64,000 nt of DNA, from assembly GCA_003389215.1 (NCBI GenBank), contig QQVP01000066.1, forward strand, positions 21,429 to 85,428. Reading direction: 5' to 3'. The stretch's first letter is position 1. Each line of letters starts with the position of its first letter. This DNA comes from Planctomycetota bacterium. Lineage in GTDB: Bacteria; Planctomycetota; Planctomycetia; Pirellulales; UBA7805. Below the pieces are notes generated by a model that had not been told where the DNA came from, made no database searches, and saw only the letters and a list, made by a program, of their open reading frames with translations. Made by a program: the position numbers and the translations under genes. Of the stretch, positions 19,720-29,947 are shown one piece after another.

Positions 19720-20247
19720 ATGTACCGAAGAATTTTGGTCTCGGCTCTACTGGTCGGCGCTTTGCCATGTCAAACAATGTGGGCGGCCGACGAAGGAAAT
19801 CCGAACATCGACTACGAGGCCTTTGCCAAGGGCGTCGTCGAGGTGGGCAGACTGCGGGCCGCGCGCCGCATCAGCGAGGAGCGGTTCATCGAGATGGCGG
19901 CCGACCCCGAGACCGTCGTGCTCGACGCCCGCAGCAAAGAGAAGTTCGACCTGCTGCACGTGAAAGGGGCCGTCCACCTGAGCCTGCCCGACATGACCGA
20001 AGCAGAGCTGGCCCGGGTGATTCCGGAAAAGACGACCCGCGTGCTGATCTATTGCAACAACAACTTCGAGCGGGCACCGGTCGCTTTTCCGACGAAGAGG
20101 GTCGGCGCTTCGCTGAACGTGCATACGTTCAACGTGCTTCACCAGTACGGCTACCGCAACGTCTACGAGCTGAAGCCGCTGCTGGATATCGACAAGACGA
20201 AAATCCCGTTTGCGGGGAGTCGGGCGGGGCAGCGGGACGAGATGTGA
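19720..20247 (+). CDS. Exported rhodanese-like domain protein
   Basis: Signal peptide; 'ETVVLDARSKEKFDLLHVKGAVHLSLPDMTEAELARVIPEKTTRVLIYCNNN' rhodanese pattern. Confidence 0.85.
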   Translation: MYRRILVSALLVGALPCQTMWAADEGNPNIDYEAFAKGVVEVGRLRAARRISEERFIEMAADPETVVLDARSKEKFDLLHVKGAVHLSLPDMTEAELARVIPEKTTRVLIYCNNNFERAPVAFPTKRVGASLNVHTFNVLHQYGYRNVYELKPLLDIDKTKIPFAGSRAGQRDEM

Positions 20248-20341
20248 CGACACGACCGTATGGGGCAAGTTGAAGATCTCGTCTAAGATAGAAGCCTGTT
20301 CGATTATCTACGTTCCGAATCGATGCACGCAGGTTCTAGTC

Positions 20342-20617
20342 ATGCACAGCGGCCGCCGACTGATCACCGTCGAAGACACCGTTTTCGTCGAAGGCCACGG
20401 TGTGGCATTGATTCCTGGTCTTGTCCCCGAGGGAGACGAGAACTTTCAAAGCGGTGATGCTATCGAGCTCCGACTTCCGAATGGCAACGAAACGAGAACC
20501 CACATCGCCAGCCTGCAAGTACCGATCCCCAATCCAAATCACGAGGTCATCGTGATGTTACCACGGGAATTTGGCGAGGAAGACGTACCCATTGGAACAG
20601 AAGTCTGGTCCGTGTGA
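20342..20617 (+). CDS. Small hypothetical protein (beta-barrel, translation-factor domain 2-like)
   Basis: 'RRLITVEDTVFVEGHGVALIPGLVPEGDENFQSGDAIELRLPNGNETRTHIASLQVP'; short ORF. Confidence 0.5.
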   Translation: MHSGRRLITVEDTVFVEGHGVALIPGLVPEGDENFQSGDAIELRLPNGNETRTHIASLQVPIPNPNHEVIVMLPREFGEEDVPIGTEVWSV

Positions 20618-20738
20618 TGGCGGCAATAGGTTGGCGGGGAAAGAGTGCGGAGTTCTCTCTTCTCGACATCGGCGGACAAGGTGAGCTGTGGCACCGGCAC
20701 AACATGACCGCCGCACTGGCAGAGCCAAGTGGCACGCA

Positions 20739-21707
20739 TTAGTCGGACGTGTCTGCTGCGGATACGCTTTCCTGGTTCCCACCTTCCGCCGCGCGATAGA
20801 TCACGCCGTTGACCAGGCCGCCGAGCAGCAACGACGCCCCACTCAGATAAAACCACAACAGCAACACCACCACGCCCGCCAACGTGCCGTAGGTTTTGTT
20901 GTATTGGCCGAAATAGTTCACGTAGAACTGCAATCCTCGGCAAATCAGCAACCAGCTGACCACCGCCGTCACACTGCCGGGCGAAATCCAGTGCCACGGC
21001 ACCCGCACGGCCGGCATCAGGCAATAGATCGTCGACGTGCTCAGCAGCAGACAGACCACGACGATCGAGATCCGCACCCATTGCAGGATCGAGCGTTGAT
21101 ACCCCTGCATCTCCAACAGGCCCAAGAGCCAGCGCATCAGGTGGGGACCGATTACCATCAGCATCAGGGCGATCAGCAGCAAGAGAATCGCGCCGATCGC
21201 GATCAGAATCGAGACGCCCTGGGTGCGGGCCCAGCGACGCCGCGGGGCGCCGAAGGCGAGATTCAAACCCTCGCCGATCGTGCGAAACAGTCGCATGCCG
21301 GCGTAGAGTGCCACCAGGACCGCCGCCACGGCCAGCGTGGCGCTTGAGTGACTTTGAATGTCGGCAATCTGCTCGGCGATCAGCTGATAGGCATCAGCCG
21401 GCAGGGCCCGCCGCAAGATGCGGTGAAAGTTCTTCAAGGCCCCCGCCATCGGCAGTCGCGCGATCGCCGCGATCGTGAGAATCAACAGGGGCACCAGCGA
21501 GAGCATCGAGAAGTAGGCGAACTGCGCGCTCTTCGCGCTCAGTTGGTGATCGCTCCAGCCGGCGGCCGTCCGTTTGATTAACTGCCACGGGCTCAGCCCG
21601 CCAAATCGCCAGACGTTGGTTTCTTGGGGAGAGGGCATCGGTAGGATGAGATCAAGTGCGTCGAACGCCGCCAGTATATCGACTTTCGTGTTGACCGCCT
21701 GCGTCAA
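20739..21707 (-). CDS. YihY/virulence factor BrkB family membrane protein
   Basis: 'SAKSAQFAYFSMLSLVPLLILTIAAIA...NKTYGTLAGVVVLLLWFYLSGASLLLGGLVNGVI'. Confidence 0.92.
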   Translation of the reverse strand: MTQAVNTKVDILAAFDALDLILPMPSPQETNVWRFGGLSPWQLIKRTAAGWSDHQLSAKSAQFAYFSMLSLVPLLILTIAAIARLPMAGALKNFHRILRRALPADAYQLIAEQIADIQSHSSATLAVAAVLVALYAGMRLFRTIGEGLNLAFGAPRRRWARTQGVSILIAIGAILLLLIALMLMVIGPHLMRWLLGLLEMQGYQRSILQWVRISIVVVCLLLSTSTIYCLMPAVRVPWHWISPGSVTAVVSWLLICRGLQFYVNYFGQYNKTYGTLAGVVVLLLWFYLSGASLLLGGLVNGVIYRAAEGGNQESVSAADTSD

Positions 21708-21759
21708 AGCAGGGCGACCGGCTGTACCGCGTCGGCGACAAACCCCAAGCGATCGTGAT

Positions 21760-22521
21760 ATGCCAGAGAACGACCCGCGGCTCGTGAAGATCTTCTACGA
21801 AGTGCAAAGTGGCCTGCCGCGGCAGGGACCCGGCAACCGGGACAGCACGCTGCGTGCACTCGGACTCTGCACCAACTTGCCGTCGGAGCCGGCGGTGCTC
21901 GACGTCGGTTGCGGACCTGGCATGCAGACGATGGCGCTGGCACAGGCGACGGGAGGTCGCATCATCGCGGTCGACAACTGTGACGAGTACCTCGCGCAGC
22001 TACGACAGCGCCTGGAAGCGGCCTCCGGCAGCGAACGAGTCGAAGTTCGACAAGCCGACATGACGACCATGTCGTTCGCGGACGAGTCGTTCGACCTCAT
22101 CTGGAGCGAGGGAGCCGCCTACGTCATGGGCGTGAAACGTGCCCTGGCCGCTTGGCGGCCGCTGCTGAAGAAAGGGGGCTACCTCGCCTTCAGCGAGCTG
22201 GTGTGGCTCGACCTCGATCCGCCCGAGGAAGTCGCCAGGTTTTTTGGCCGGGAGTATCCCGCGATGAAGCGTGTGGACGCCAATGTCGCGCTCATCCGCG
22301 ATGCCGGCTACGAGCCGCGCGGCGACTTCACCCTTCCGGAAGAAGCGTGGTGGGACGACTACTACGCTCCGCTGGAAAAGAAACTGCCGGCCCTGCGAGA
22401 CAAGTACGAGAACGACGAACAGGCGTTGAGCGTGATCGCCATGACCGAAGCGGAGATTCGCATGCGGCGTGACTTCGGCGCGTCGTACGGCTATCAGTTC
22501 TTCGTCGCTCAGAGAGAGTGA
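21760..22521 (+). CDS. SAM-dependent methyltransferase
   Basis: 'AVLDVGCGPGMQTMALAQATGGRIIAVDNCDEYLAQL' motif I. Confidence 0.88.
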   Translation: MPENDPRLVKIFYEVQSGLPRQGPGNRDSTLRALGLCTNLPSEPAVLDVGCGPGMQTMALAQATGGRIIAVDNCDEYLAQLRQRLEAASGSERVEVRQADMTTMSFADESFDLIWSEGAAYVMGVKRALAAWRPLLKKGGYLAFSELVWLDLDPPEEVARFFGREYPAMKRVDANVALIRDAGYEPRGDFTLPEEAWWDDYYAPLEKKLPALRDKYENDEQALSVIAMTEAEIRMRRDFGASYGYQFFVAQRE

Positions 22522-22586
22522 CGTGCCGTCGAGAACCCGAGCGGCGGCGAAAGCGTTGCCCGTGATGCGAACCGACCCGGCCTTCG

Positions 22587-23840
22587 CTACTCCGTCGCTT
22601 CCGCAGCGTCGGGGCGGCAGCCGACCAGGGTGCGAATCGCCAGGGCCGTGCCGTACTGTTGATGGTAGTCGTACAGCGGATAGTCCCACCAACAGCCCGT
22701 GCTCTCTTGCAGCTTGATGATGATGTCCGCCAGATGGCCCTTCAATCGGGGCTGTTCTTCGGCGGGCAACTCGGCGATGCAGCCTGCCGCGTAATAGTGG
22801 CCGTAGTAAAAGAAGTAGCCAGCGACGCGATACCACGACTCGTGCGGAATCGGACGCTTGCGGCTGATACTCAGCCAACCGTTGCGGACGATCAGTCGAT
22901 CGAGCCAGTCGATCATCACCTGGTCCGTTACCTTCTCGTCGCCGTACATCCTCATCGCCAGGTTGCAGACCTGGCTGCGGGCCAGGCTGCCGCCGGGCTG
23001 ATTGATCTCGTGGCCGGTGCGGGTCACGAAGCCGCTGCTATAGAGATAGCCGAAGTCGGGACGCCGCTGTCGCTTCACCTCGCGCACCGCGGGCTTGATG
23101 ATCTTCTCCGGCACCTCGATGCCGAGGTCCATCGCCTTCTTCAGCGCGATCAGGCAGGTGGCCGTTGTGAAACTGTTGCTGCGGCCGGCGGGTCGCTGCA
23201 TGCCGTATTGAATCTCGTAGTAGCCCCAGCCCCCCATCAGATAGCTGTAGCGACGCAGCCGGTCGACCTGACCGCGGATCAGCTCCTTCATCTGCTCCTG
23301 GCGTTCCTTGTCGTCGGGCAGCCGATCGTGCATCAGGATCAGGGCCTCGATCGAGTAGGCGTGGGCCCAGACGTTGTAGATGACGCCGGTCGAGCCGCGC
23401 CGGACGCGGGGGACCTCTTCGATCATCCAGGCCTCGGCACGACGCAGCGTCTCCTGGGTTGCTTCGCGTTGGTCACCCGACTCGATGATCGCGGCCACGC
23501 AGAGCGACGTCACCGCCGCGCGGAGACCGTGATGGCCTCCCGGCACCGGCGTGGTGATATTCAGCTGTTTCGTGTTGCGGGCCGAGCCCCACGAGCCGTC
23601 CCGGTTTTGCCGGTGAATGAGAAAGTCGATGCCGCGGAGAATCGAATCCTCGATCGCCTCGGGCGTGGGCGGTGTGATCGGCCGGGGGCGAGGCACCTTG
23701 CCCCCGGTGGCCAGACCGGCGGCCGAAACGTTCTCCTCCCCCCACGCGGGCAGAGCCCCCGCGGCGCCGGCGACGAACAGTGCGACCAAAGTGACGAGCG
23801 TGGCCGGGGTTCGCATCATTTCCATCCCACCAGATTCCAA
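22587..23840 (-). CDS. Exported prenyltransferase/squalene-cyclase-repeat-like protein
   Basis: Signal peptide; 'AIEDSILRGIDFLIHRQNRDGSWGSARNTKQLNITTPVPGGHHGLRAAVTSLCVAAI' alpha/alpha toroid pattern. Confidence 0.75.
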   Translation of the reverse strand: MESGGMEMMRTPATLVTLVALFVAGAAGALPAWGEENVSAAGLATGGKVPRPRPITPPTPEAIEDSILRGIDFLIHRQNRDGSWGSARNTKQLNITTPVPGGHHGLRAAVTSLCVAAIIESGDQREATQETLRRAEAWMIEEVPRVRRGSTGVIYNVWAHAYSIEALILMHDRLPDDKERQEQMKELIRGQVDRLRRYSYLMGGWGYYEIQYGMQRPAGRSNSFTTATCLIALKKAMDLGIEVPEKIIKPAVREVKRQRRPDFGYLYSSGFVTRTGHEINQPGGSLARSQVCNLAMRMYGDEKVTDQVMIDWLDRLIVRNGWLSISRKRPIPHESWYRVAGYFFYYGHYYAAGCIAELPAEEQPRLKGHLADIIIKLQESTGCWWDYPLYDYHQQYGTALAIRTLVGCRPDAAEATE

Positions 23841-23895
23841 AAACCGTTCCGTCTACGCGTTCATGCCGACGCAGTGTTCCCACAACGCGCCATCA

Positions 23896-25431
23896 CTATT
23901 TCGCCGGCTTTTCCAACAGCAAAACATCGCCTTCGGCAAGGCCGTCGGTGATCTCGACCTTGTCATCCTTCGACTTGCCAGTTTCGACCGAGCGCTTCTC
24001 GGGTTTGTCGTCGACCTGGACGTAGACGAACTTGCCGTCGCCTTCATCCTCGTCGTGGATGGCCGCCTTGGGAACGAGAATCGCTTCGGCGTTCTCGTAG
24101 GTCGTCAACTTGATCGAGCAGGCCATCCCCGGCACGACGCGACCGAAATCGGTCTCCTCGGCCAGCTGCACCCGACCGTCGAACTTGCCCGCCGCGATCG
24201 GCACGCGGGAGACTTCGCTCAACTCGGCGTCGAGTTCCATCTCGGGGAAGGCGGTCGGCGTGACCACCGCCTCGACGCCCACTTCGAGTTCGTGAAGCTG
24301 TTTTTCTTCGACCGTGGTGCGGACAAACATCGAGTCGGGATCGACGATCGTCATCACGACCATGTTCGGCTTGAGCTGGCCGTGGGGTCGCAGGGCTTCT
24401 CCCACCGCCGACATCTGGCCCCACCGCCCACGATCGCAACGACCGTAGTAGACGAGGCCTGCGGCCGGCGAGAGGATCGTCATGGCCGCGCGATCGCGTC
24501 GCAGCTCCTCGAGCTTCTCTTCCGACTTCACACGATCGCGACGCAACCTCTCCAGGGCCAATTCCCGCTCGATAAGGCTGGCGGGCAACTTCGCGCGGGC
24601 CGCTTCGAGGGCGAGGGTGGCCGTTTCGGCCGCTGTGCGGAGGGCCGCCTCGCGACGGGGAATCTCGTACTCGAGCATGCGATCGCGGGCCTTCTTGGCA
24701 CGCTCGACCCGCATCTTGGCGTTCTTGATGCGATGTTGCAGCCGCAGCAGGATGATCTCTTCGGTCTCTTCGGTGACGTCGTCTTCCTTGTACATCTTCT
24801 CGAGCTGACGCAACTCTTCCTGCTCGTAGAGGAAGAAGTTCTCGTTCAGCTCGACGTTGTAGTGGGCGTCCTCGATAGCGTCTTCCTTATCGGTTTCCAG
24901 GAAGTTCTCCAGGGTTTCCTCGGCGACGCGGTGGGCCCGCTCGGCCTCTTCGAGCTGAAGCGGCACCGTCTTCTTGGCGACGCGGAACGCCTCGTCGGCT
25001 TGCTTGAGGGCCAATTCGGAAGCGGCCTGAGCGGCCTCCAAATCGGCGATCGCCGTGTCGATTTTCTCGGTGTCGAACTCCACGAGCGTCTTGCCCTCAA
25101 CGACCTCTTCGCCCTGGGCCACGGCCTCGACAACGGTCCACTCGGCCCACGATTCGGGACGCAGGGCCACCTCGGTGACCTCGGCCGCCTCGAAGACGCC
25201 CTTGAGCGTCACTTCCAGTTTGAACGGCTCGGGCTTGACGGTCAGCGTCTTCGGCTTCTCTGGCTTTTTTTCCTTGTCTGCGTCTGCCGACTTCGACTCG
25301 TTGTCCTTGCCTTCCGACTTCGCCTCGGAATCCCCGTGGTCGTTATCCCCGTGGTCGTCGGCCGCAACGGGGGTGAGCGGCAACAGCAGCAGAGCACACG
25401 CCAACAGAAGGAAGATCGAGCGGTTCATCAT
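23896..25431 (-). CDS. HlyD-like periplasmic adaptor / efflux membrane-fusion protein
   Basis: Signal peptide 'MMNRSIFLLLACALLLLPLTPVAADD', long coiled coil and 'ILSPAAGLVYYG...PDSMFVRTTVEEKQLHELEVG' barrel-sandwich features. Confidence 0.75.
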   Translation of the reverse strand: MMNRSIFLLLACALLLLPLTPVAADDHGDNDHGDSEAKSEGKDNESKSADADKEKKPEKPKTLTVKPEPFKLEVTLKGVFEAAEVTEVALRPESWAEWTVVEAVAQGEEVVEGKTLVEFDTEKIDTAIADLEAAQAASELALKQADEAFRVAKKTVPLQLEEAERAHRVAEETLENFLETDKEDAIEDAHYNVELNENFFLYEQEELRQLEKMYKEDDVTEETEEIILLRLQHRIKNAKMRVERAKKARDRMLEYEIPRREAALRTAAETATLALEAARAKLPASLIERELALERLRRDRVKSEEKLEELRRDRAAMTILSPAAGLVYYGRCDRGRWGQMSAVGEALRPHGQLKPNMVVMTIVDPDSMFVRTTVEEKQLHELEVGVEAVVTPTAFPEMELDAELSEVSRVPIAAGKFDGRVQLAEETDFGRVVPGMACSIKLTTYENAEAILVPKAAIHDEDEGDGKFVYVQVDDKPEKRSVETGKSKDDKVEITDGLAEGDVLLLEKPAK

Positions 25432-25592
25432 GGGGTCACCTACGTGGGGAAAATCCTCTGCCCAGGATCCCTCTGCCCAGGATCGTCGTCGATCGGCAGC
25501 GATCAATCGTTGTCCGTCGAGACTCAAGACAGGCGGGAGTGGCAGCCAGTAAGTCTGCAGTAACTGGGTAAAGCGTAAGCTTTTAGTAGAAG

Positions 25593-26696
25593 CTAAGGAC
25601 TGGGAAGAGTCAACCGTCCAATCCAAAGCTGGCTGGTCCGCTCCTTGCCGCGGGTGCTGGTCCACATCAACGACTTGCCGTCCGGGGAAAAAACGGGCAG
25701 CACGTCGGCCGAGGCATGATCGGTAACCTGAATCTTGGGGCCGACCTCGAACGACTCACCGTCGGTCTCGTAGCGAACCATCCAGAGGTCGTAGTTCGGT
25801 CGGCGACCCGGCACCGAGTGATCGGCGCCGCACCAAATCAGATACGGCTCCGTCGGATGCCAGTAGGGAGCCCAGTTGACCCACGTCGGGTCGTTGGTCA
25901 CGCGCACCTCGCGGCTGCCGTCGGTGCGAATGACATAGATCTGCAAGTAGTCCTCCTTCTCGCGATCGCTGCGAAAGGCAACCCACTCGCCGTCGGGCGA
26001 GAAGAAGGGTCCGCCATCGTAGCCGTCGGCGTCGGTCAATTGGCGGACGTCGCTGCCGTCGGCGTTCATGATGTAGAGGTCGGGATCGCCGTCGCGATCG
26101 CTGCAGAACACGATCTGCTTTCCGTCCGGCGAAAAGGCACACTCCGCGTCGTAACCTTCGGTGTCGGTAAGTCGCTCGAGATCGCTGCCGTCCGTACGGG
26201 CGCGAAAGATGTCCATATGCTTGTCAAAGACCCAGCTGTAGCGGCGGCGGCGGCCGGTGCGACGATCTTCTTCACGCTCGGCGAAGGCGGTCGACTCGGT
26301 CTCGCCGATATTCGGATCGAGATGACTCGACGCATAAATGACCGACTCACCGTCGGGCGAAAAGTAGCTGCACGTCGTTCTTCCCCGACCGGGGCTGAGC
26401 CGGCGCGGCTGACCATCGACGAGGGCCTGGGTATAGATCTGGTAGAACGGGTAACCGGGCGGAATCGCTTGATAGACAATCGACTGGCCATCGGGCGAGA
26501 AGTAACCCTCGCCCGCCTTGTCCATGCCGAAGGTCACTTGGCGAATGTCGGCGAGATGTCGTGCCTCGTGCGATGCCGTCGCGGCCGGTTCTTCGGCCTC
26601 GGCTCGAGGAAAAGACACCGCGAACAAGGGTGTCGAAATGACAAATAGCGAGAGAGAGCGGACCAGGTTGGCCCACGCGCGGGAGTCGGAATGCAT
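25593..26696 (-). CDS. TolB-like PD40 beta-propeller protein
   Basis: Multiple 'FSPDGKQIVFCSDRDGDPDLYIMNADGS' repeats; signal peptide. Confidence 0.88.
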   Translation of the reverse strand: MHSDSRAWANLVRSLSLFVISTPLFAVSFPRAEAEEPAATASHEARHLADIRQVTFGMDKAGEGYFSPDGQSIVYQAIPPGYPFYQIYTQALVDGQPRRLSPGRGRTTCSYFSPDGESVIYASSHLDPNIGETESTAFAEREEDRRTGRRRRYSWVFDKHMDIFRARTDGSDLERLTDTEGYDAECAFSPDGKQIVFCSDRDGDPDLYIMNADGSDVRQLTDADGYDGGPFFSPDGEWVAFRSDREKEDYLQIYVIRTDGSREVRVTNDPTWVNWAPYWHPTEPYLIWCGADHSVPGRRPNYDLWMVRYETDGESFEVGPKIQVTDHASADVLPVFSPDGKSLMWTSTRGKERTSQLWIGRLTLPSP

Positions 26697-26888
26697 GGCA
26701 AGTCTAGGGGGCCGCAGCAGCAGGACTGCGGCTCGTTCGTGGTAGGAAAGGTCGGGGAGGTAACCGCGGGTAGGTGACGCGCCGGCGGCCCCCAGCAGGT
26801 GCGGCAGGTCGGTCGGCGGCGTTCAGCACATTATACTCCTTAGCAATCATTTGAGGCGGAAAGCCTCTCGACCCCCCAGGGACGTTTC

Positions 26889-27443
26889 ATGAAGATCTAT
26901 ACGAAGACCGGCGACGCCGGCCAGACCGCGCTCCTCGGGGGCCCCCGCGTTTCCAAGGACTCGCTCCGCGTCGAAGTCTACGGCACCGTTGACGAACTCA
27001 ATTCGGTGCTCGGCCTGGTCCGGGCGTCCAACCCGCCGGCCGCGGTGGAACGGGTGCTGGAGGGTTTGCAGCATCGCCTGTTCAAGCTCGGTGCCGAATT
27101 GGCCACGGCCAGCGGCGCCAAGACTTCCCCGGACATGCAGATCGAGCGCGACGACGTCAAGGCGATCGAGGCCGACATCGATCGCCTCGAGGAGGATCTC
27201 GAACCGCTCCGTGAGTTCATCCTGCCGGGCGGAACCGCGGTTGCCGCGCAGATTCACATCGCGCGCAACGTCTGTCGGCGCGCCGAGCGTCGTCTGGTCA
27301 CGCTGGCCAAACAGTCGGACGAAGAGGTGCGCAATGTGTTGATCGAGTACCTGAATCGCCTCAGCGACTTGCTGTTCGTGTTGGCGCGAACGGCCAACGC
27401 GGCGGCCGGCGCGGCCGACGTCGCCTGGCGGCAAGACGACTAG
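26889..27443 (+). CDS. Cob(I)yrinic acid a,c-diamide adenosyltransferase, PduO type
   Basis: 'MKIYTKTGDAGQTALLGGPRVSKDSLRVEVYGTVDELNSVLGL'. Confidence 0.95.
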   Translation: MKIYTKTGDAGQTALLGGPRVSKDSLRVEVYGTVDELNSVLGLVRASNPPAAVERVLEGLQHRLFKLGAELATASGAKTSPDMQIERDDVKAIEADIDRLEEDLEPLREFILPGGTAVAAQIHIARNVCRRAERRLVTLAKQSDEEVRNVLIEYLNRLSDLLFVLARTANAAAGAADVAWRQDD

Positions 27444-27626
27444 CGCCCGACAGGCTTCCCGACGCGGGACCAGCGCTGGACACGGCACAAGCGCTGCGGG
27501 AACCGCAAATTTCCGGAAAAACGCCGATTTCGTATCTTTACGTCGCTACAGGGCATCGATAGCTTGGTAGCTAGTAATTGCCCCCCCATACAGGCACGAT
27601 CGCCCAGCGACGCGCGGTCGATGGGA

Positions 27627-27643
27627 TTGGCAATCGACCGGCA
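27627..27643 (+). promoter_or_regulatory. Candidate sigma-54-type site upstream of amtB
   Basis: TTGGCAATCGACCGGCA: GG-N10-GC spacing with TGGCA half-site; downstream half-site (CGGCA) is degenerate. Confidence 0.3.
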
Positions 27644-27728
27644 ATCGGCGGAGCGTTTTCCGCAGGCGGAGGTTCCGGTTGCAGCTCGCATCCATTCGAT
27701 GACATCTTCATAGGCGGAGACAAGATTC

Positions 27729-29147
27729 ATGCAACTGGTATCCTTTCGCGCGGGCAAGCGGTTTGCGTTCGTGCTGTGCGTGCTCGTTCTGATCCTCTCG
27801 TCGGCGGCGACCGCCTGGGCAGCCGACGCGGAAGAATCAACACAGATCGAGCTCAACCATGGCGACAACGCCTGGATGTTGACCGCCTCGGCCCTGGTGC
27901 TGTTTATGACCGCACCGGGACTGGCCCTCTTCTACAGCGGCCTGGTGCGGAAGAAGAACGTGCTGGGCGTGATGATGCAGTGTATTTTCTTGATGGGCCT
28001 GATGACGGTCGTTTGGGCGTTGTGGGGTTATTCGTTTGCCTTTGGCGGAAGCGGCGATTCCGAAGAGTTCTTCGGCAAATGGATCGGTACCACGGAATAC
28101 GTCGTGATGAATAACGTCAAAATCACGATGGACGACGACGGCAACCAAGTCTTGCCGATGGAAGACAGCATTCCACGGCTCACCCATATGGTCTTCCAGG
28201 GCATGTTCTTCATCATTACGCCCGCGCTGATTTGTGGGGCGTTTGCCGAACGAATGAAGTTCAGCACGATGACCGTGTTTCTAATCTTGTGGGGAACGCT
28301 GGTGTACTGTCCTCTGTGCCACTGGGTGTGGGATACGGGAATCTTGTTCCACGGGTCCAAGGTCGCAATCGCAGGAGGCGCGCTCGATTTTGCGGGCGGT
28401 ACGGTCGTCCACATCAGCTCGGGAGTCTCGGCGCTGATCTGCGCGCTGTTGATCGGCCGACGCCTCGGCTTCGGTACCGAGGACATGCGACCTCATAACT
28501 TGACCTACACGGCCATGGGCGCGGCGATGCTGTGGGTCGGTTGGTTCGGCTTTAACGCCGGAAGCGCCGTGGCTGCCGATGGTCTAGCCGCAAACGCGTT
28601 TGTGGTGACGCACTTTGCCGCAGCGGCGGGAACCGTCGCCTGGGCCGGCATCGAATGGCTGACGCGTGGGAAGCCCAGTATCTTGGGAGCCGCCTCCGGG
28701 GCGGTGGCCGGATTGGTCTGCATCACGCCCGCTTCGGGATCGGTACAACCGATGCCGGCGATTCTGCTGGGACTGGCGGCGGGCGTCGTGTGCTACTTCG
28801 CCTGCAGTACGCTCAAGGCCAAGCTCGGCTACGACGACTCGCTCGACGCCTTCGGCGTCCATGGCGTGGGCGGTACCCTGGGGGCGCTGCTGACGGGCAT
28901 TTTCGCCAGTTCCGCGGTAACGGGCAACGCGACGGCCGAGGGACTTTACTACAACCCCACGGCAGGTGGACAACTCATGATCGGCCAAATCACCGCGGTC
29001 CTGATTACTTGGGTCTTTGCAGGGGTTGTCACGTTTATCCTCTTGAAGGTCCTCGACTTGACGATGGGCTTACGCGTTTCGCAGGAAGAGGAGATTGTCG
29101 GGCTCGACCTGTCGCAGCACGGCGAGGAAGGTTATATTTTCTCGTAA
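27729..29147 (+). CDS. amtB: Ammonium transporter
   Basis: 'ALVLFMTAPGLALFYSGLVRKKNVLGVMMQC...DFAGGTVVHISSGVSALICAL...DDSLDAFGVHGVGGTLGALLTGIFA'. Confidence 0.97.
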   Translation: MQLVSFRAGKRFAFVLCVLVLILSSAATAWAADAEESTQIELNHGDNAWMLTASALVLFMTAPGLALFYSGLVRKKNVLGVMMQCIFLMGLMTVVWALWGYSFAFGGSGDSEEFFGKWIGTTEYVVMNNVKITMDDDGNQVLPMEDSIPRLTHMVFQGMFFIITPALICGAFAERMKFSTMTVFLILWGTLVYCPLCHWVWDTGILFHGSKVAIAGGALDFAGGTVVHISSGVSALICALLIGRRLGFGTEDMRPHNLTYTAMGAAMLWVGWFGFNAGSAVAADGLAANAFVVTHFAAAAGTVAWAGIEWLTRGKPSILGAASGAVAGLVCITPASGSVQPMPAILLGLAAGVVCYFACSTLKAKLGYDDSLDAFGVHGVGGTLGALLTGIFASSAVTGNATAEGLYYNPTAGGQLMIGQITAVLITWVFAGVVTFILLKVLDLTMGLRVSQEEEIVGLDLSQHGEEGYIFS

Positions 29148-29262
29148 TCTGAGCCGCCCTTGCGGCGGCCCAAACTGGCAAATAGGCGATCAAGATATAA
29201 TCGTGGAGGCGATGCGAATCGCTGCGCTCGAATCGATACAGTTTCCTGGCGGCAGATGCTGA

Positions 29263-29798
<536 letters not shown>

Positions 29799-29845
29799 CG
29801 ACGATCGACCATCGGCAGTTCGAGACATCCCTTGTCAGCGTCTAG

Positions 29846-29887
29846 CTCGCGCGGCTCCGCCAACCTCGAACTCGCGCGGCTCCGTCA
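29846..29887. repeat. Short direct duplication CTCGCGCGGCTCCGYCA x2
   Basis: 29846-29862 and 29871-29887, 25-bp period. Confidence 0.6.
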
Positions 29888-29947
29888 GGGCCGAAGTGCT
29901 AGAATAGGGGAAGGAACTCAAAGTCCTTCCTGCCCGGCGCCCGCGAT

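Noticed and set aside
26705-26790. Cobalamin riboswitch upstream of the adenosyltransferase gene
   Set aside because: There is a GGGGGCCGC/GCGGCCCCC inverted repeat, but no B12-box-like sequence could be recognised.
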